This document shows positions 5,116 through 7,988 of a stretch of DNA of 7,988 bases, piece by piece. The position numbers and the translations under genes were made by a program. Below the pieces are notes generated by a model. The model did no database searches. It was not told the origin of the DNA and was given only the letters and a program-made list of their open reading frames with translations. Position 1 is the first letter of the stretch. The number at the start of each line of letters is the position of its first letter. Origin of the DNA: Bacillota bacterium (GTDB lineage Bacteria > Bacillota > Clostridia > Oscillospirales > Ruminococcaceae); the NCBI GenBank assembly GCA_023431215.1, contig JAEYXR010000038.1, forward strand, positions 1 through 7,988, written 5' to 3'.

Positions 5116-7988
5116 GTGGAGAAAAAAAACAATCCCACAGCAGAAATGAAGCAGAGTACAAAGCGCTTTTTGGCAATGCTTTTGGCTGTGCTGATGATGT
5201 TTACCAACCTGGGCGATTTTGCTCTGGGTGTGGTGGCATTGGCAGACGAAATGTCTGTGCCGGTTCAGATCCCCTTTGTGGTGGAAATGGACGAGTTGCA
5301 GCAAAAGCTTGACGCCATCATGGGCGAAGACGGAGAACCCGTCAGTTATGTACTGCCCTCTTACGGCGAAAGCGAAGAAGCCGCAGCTTTGAATGAGGCA
5401 CTAGAGGAAGATGTCTCGCAGTGGCTAAGCGGCAAGGTGTTATTGGATGCGGTTTCCTATGAGGAAGACGAGCATCTTTTGGCACTGGTAGCTGCCGTAG
5501 TTGAGACAAGCGAAGAGGCAAATAACATCTTGGAGCTTTCTGTCCGGATGATAAACACCGGCAGCCAAAGTTACAGCTTTACCACCTCGGTAGCCGGAAC
5601 GCAGCTGGAAGCCGCAGAATTGACTCTGGGCCAGGTGGTTGCTGCCGATTTAAATGTAGGTGCAAGCGACCTGCCTCTGGGCGCAAGCGATTTGCCTGTG
5701 GGTGCAAGCAGCCTTAATTTTACCGCCCAGGTGAAATCCAGCACCGTGCAGCTGGACAACGGTGATCTGAGCAAGCTGACAAGTGCAAAAAGTACTATGT
5801 TCCGCATGCGAACCGCAACAACCAGCGGCTATGACATCCCCGTGGGCACCAGCGGAATAGCCACTTTGGATATTCAGCCTCTTTCTTACGACGATAACAT
5901 CACCATCACCAACCACATTGTGGGTGATGCCCCCGACGGTACTACTTTCACTTATCAGCTATATACTGGTAACAGTGAGAGCGAAATGGAGCTTCGGTAT
6001 ACCTTTACTGTACCCGCCAATGGAAGTGTTACAAAGTCAATGGGCGCTTGGTGGGGTGACAAATTTAAGGTTGTACAGACTTCTCCGGCGGATATTAACA
6101 CCTACGTTGCAGTGGGTGACGCCAGATACTACAGCAAGAGCAACACCTCCGCTGTATCCACCATCAGCGATGGTGTTAAGGTTGGCTTTATCAATGCTTA
6201 TTCCACAAATCAGGCACCCAGCCTGAGCGGTGATAAAACTATTACTGCAAGAAGTGAAGGCGGCTTGTATGATATTACCGCCAAGATGGAAGTACAGAAC
6301 GGTTTTGAGATATCTGACGAGCCTGTTCAAACACCCAAGCCTGCACAAATTATTCTGCTGCTGGATCTTTCCAACAGCATGAAATATGGCATGAGTGCCA
6401 GCGGTTCTCCTGAGCTGCCGGATACCAACCCAGAGCAGCGCTGGTATGTTACCCAGGAGGCGGCCAAGAGCTTTATCACCAGCATCTTGGGCAACGGTAA
6501 CCCCGCCAATAACGAGATAGCTATTATTGGTTTTTATAGCTCTGGTAACGATAATATCTCAAATGTAAACAATGTTACTACACTGTTATCCGACTACTCC
6601 AGCAATATTGACACCTTGCTGAATAGTTTTTATGGAAAAACACTAGATTCTTTCCGTAGTTCCGGCAATGGCGGTACCAACGTACAGGCTGGTTTGCGCC
6701 GCGCCAAAAACCTGCTGGGCAGCAGCACCAACGATCGCACCAAGCAGCAATTCCTTGTGCTGATGAGCGATGGTGCAGCCACTAGTTCTATCAGTTATTC
6801 TGATAAAGCAACGATTCCCGGAGTAGACAGTGATGAGACTGATTCCCGCCGTGCAGGTTGGGAAGCCAATCAAATTAAGTCCGAGCGTCCCGATGTTACC
6901 ATTTGCACTGTGGGCATTGGCAACAGCACCGCCTTGGGCAACACCGCAAAGAAAACACTGGAATATATTGCGTCTAACCCCGTAAGCGACACCTACCTGC
7001 TGGGTGAAAACATTGAGCAGCTTACTGCAAGATTCAACCAGCTGGTAACCTTAATCAGCCGTTATCAGTTTACCCCCATCAAAAATAGCAACGTAGTGCT
7101 TTCTGACACCATGAGCCAATATGTTGAGCTGGTTCATGCTGACGGCACCCCCATTACGGCACAAAGACCCTTTACCGAGGCTGATGTTGTAAAGTCTCAC
7201 GCAAAGGGCACCGTCACCTATGACTTGGCAACCAAGACCCTAAAGTGGACCATCCCCGGTGACGTTGACCCCGCGCCTTATCTGTTGACCTACCATGTTA
7301 ATGTTCTGCCCCATGCTACTGGTTTTGCCAGCGGTACCGGCAAAGCATCCACCCAAACCAACAGCAGTGACCCCTATACCGCACTGCAGCCTGCAGACGA
7401 CTCCGCACAATTTGCTGCCAACAGTGTTGCTACTGTTACTTCCGCAAATGGCGGCAGCTACACTCTGCCTGTACCCCGGATTTGGCAGCGTGCAAATGTT
7501 GTAAAATTCTTAAAAGTTGGCGGCAGCAGCAACCAGGAAGCTGCATTGCCCGGTGTACGGTTTGATGCACATCTGGGTACGGCCGACGGCCCTGTGGTGG
7601 CAAGTGCCACTTCGGATGCAAACGGCTACGTTACCATGTACCTTTATGACAATGTCTATGTCATTAAGGAATATCCAATTGCCGGTTATACCGGAATAAA
7701 CCCCATTACTGTAAACTTTACCGGAAAAGAAGGATATTTTGGCAAATACGGAAATAATTCCAGCAACGCAACCATCACCACAAATGAAGGTGCTCCTACC
7801 CTTAGTGTAGAACGTATTCCCGCTGGGGGAATTAGTTCCGTAAGCTGGATCCGTGTTAAAAACGATAGGGCCACCGATGGCAGCGTTGTTGTAACCAAGC
7901 AGCTGCTAAAAGCGAACGGTACAGCAATCACTCCCATGCGCCCAGGCTTTTATGTAGGCTTGTTCACAAAGAGTGGCGACACCTACAC
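5116..7988 (+). CDS. Exported VWA-domain surface protein with SpaA/Cna-B-like domains (3' partial)
   Basis: The frame stays open for 957 full codons to the window edge. From the GTG start: a signal peptide with basic n-region (KQSTKR), hydrophobic core (~18-33) and likely cleavage after ALA (41-43); an acidic region 44-175; short GASDLP repeats 181-201; a pilin-like beta domain ~256-362 ending in VGFINAY; a von Willebrand factor A domain ~408-650 with a complete MIDAS, namely DLSNS (D417, S419, S421), T521 in GGTN and D552 in LMSDG; a beta region 651-795; a SpaA/Cna-B-like domain ~796-917 with candidate isopeptide residues K800, E852 (IKEYPIAGY) and N916; and the start of another such domain at ~922 with K928. 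These features fit a cell-wall-anchored adhesin or pilus-tip protein like RrgA/FctA-class proteins. The sorting signal is not visible. The GTG is chosen because GAGGTGA (5104-5110) precedes it; an in-frame ATG at 5098 is the alternative. Confidence 0.9.
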   Translation, partial: MEKKNNPTAEMKQSTKRFLAMLLAVLMMFTNLGDFALGVVALADEMSVPVQIPFVVEMDELQQKLDAIMGEDGEPVSYVLPSYGESEEAAALNEALEEDVSQWLSGKVLLDAVSYEEDEHLLALVAAVVETSEEANNILELSVRMINTGSQSYSFTTSVAGTQLEAAELTLGQVVAADLNVGASDLPLGASDLPVGASSLNFTAQVKSSTVQLDNGDLSKLTSAKSTMFRMRTATTSGYDIPVGTSGIATLDIQPLSYDDNITITNHIVGDAPDGTTFTYQLYTGNSESEMELRYTFTVPANGSVTKSMGAWWGDKFKVVQTSPADINTYVAVGDARYYSKSNTSAVSTISDGVKVGFINAYSTNQAPSLSGDKTITARSEGGLYDITAKMEVQNGFEISDEPVQTPKPAQIILLLDLSNSMKYGMSASGSPELPDTNPEQRWYVTQEAAKSFITSILGNGNPANNEIAIIGFYSSGNDNISNVNNVTTLLSDYSSNIDTLLNSFYGKTLDSFRSSGNGGTNVQAGLRRAKNLLGSSTNDRTKQQFLVLMSDGAATSSISYSDKATIPGVDSDETDSRRAGWEANQIKSERPDVTICTVGIGNSTALGNTAKKTLEYIASNPVSDTYLLGENIEQLTARFNQLVTLISRYQFTPIKNSNVVLSDTMSQYVELVHADGTPITAQRPFTEADVVKSHAKGTVTYDLATKTLKWTIPGDVDPAPYLLTYHVNVLPHATGFASGTGKASTQTNSSDPYTALQPADDSAQFAANSVATVTSANGGSYTLPVPRIWQRANVVKFLKVGGSSNQEAALPGVRFDAHLGTADGPVVASATSDANGYVTMYLYDNVYVIKEYPIAGYTGINPITVNFTGKEGYFGKYGNNSSNATITTNEGAPTLSVERIPAGGISSVSWIRVKNDRATDGSVVVTKQLLKANGTAITPMRPGFYVGLFTKSGDTY
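5656..5718 (+). repeat. Three tandem 21-bp units encoding (V/L)GAS(D/S)L(P/N)
   Basis: Residues 181-201 of the surface protein read VGASDLP, LGASDLP, VGASSLN: three 7-residue units in phase, encoded by similar 21-bp units (GGTGCAAGCGACCTGCCT and variants with synonymous changes). The units lie between the acidic N-terminal region and the first pilin-like domain. Synonymous differences between units suggest the duplication is not very recent. Confidence 0.8.

Noticed and set aside
5571..7937. Open frames in other phases or antisense within the surface-protein gene (for example 5650-5916, 6037-6348, 7686-7937)
   Set aside because: The plus-strand frame from 5116 is continuous and carries recognisable domains; the others are its shadows.
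1..7988. CRISPR arrays, insertion sequences, tRNA or rRNA genes
   Set aside because: No regularly spaced repeats, transposase-like product, terminal inverted repeats or tRNA/rRNA-like sequence was seen.

Overview
The window looks like a chromosome fragment of a low-to-medium GC anaerobic Firmicute, most likely a gut clostridium of the Oscillospiraceae/Ruminococcaceae type. This is inferred from the strong GGAGG-type ribosome binding sites, the TTG and GTG starts, the short MetH with a separate reactivation protein, and a large secreted VWA/SpaA-like surface protein. The placement is not proven.

Layout. (1) Positions 1-159 hold the 3' end of a plus-strand membrane protein, possibly of the DUF1275/YoaK type. 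It converges on the next operon at a strong hairpin (184-214) that can end transcription in both directions. (2) Positions 197-4236, minus strand, form a three-gene one-carbon/methionine operon in the order metF (methylenetetrahydrofolate reductase), a small stand-alone MetH reactivation protein, and metH (cobalamin-dependent methionine synthase lacking its C-terminal reactivation domain). MetF makes 5-methyl-THF, MetH passes the methyl group through cobalamin to homocysteine, and the small protein probably supports reductive remethylation of oxidised cobalamin. (3) Positions 4237-4548 are a 312-base AT-rich divergent intergenic region. It holds a candidate structured leader for metF with possible alternative pairings, a pair of TGTGAC direct repeats 11 bp apart, and a TATAAT promoter element for the rightward genes. 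(4) Positions 4549-5046, plus strand, encode an uncharacterised 165-aa protein made of two related copies of a ~42-residue module. (5) From 5116 to the window edge an open reading frame of at least 957 codons encodes an exported multidomain surface protein: signal peptide, acidic N-terminal region, short GASDLP repeats, a pilin-like beta domain, a von Willebrand factor A domain with an intact MIDAS, and SpaA/Cna-B-like domains. Its C-terminus, where a cell-wall anchor would be expected, is outside the window.

The metabolic operon is well understood by family. The least described parts are the duplicated-module 165-aa protein with its downstream adhesin, and the metF leader.
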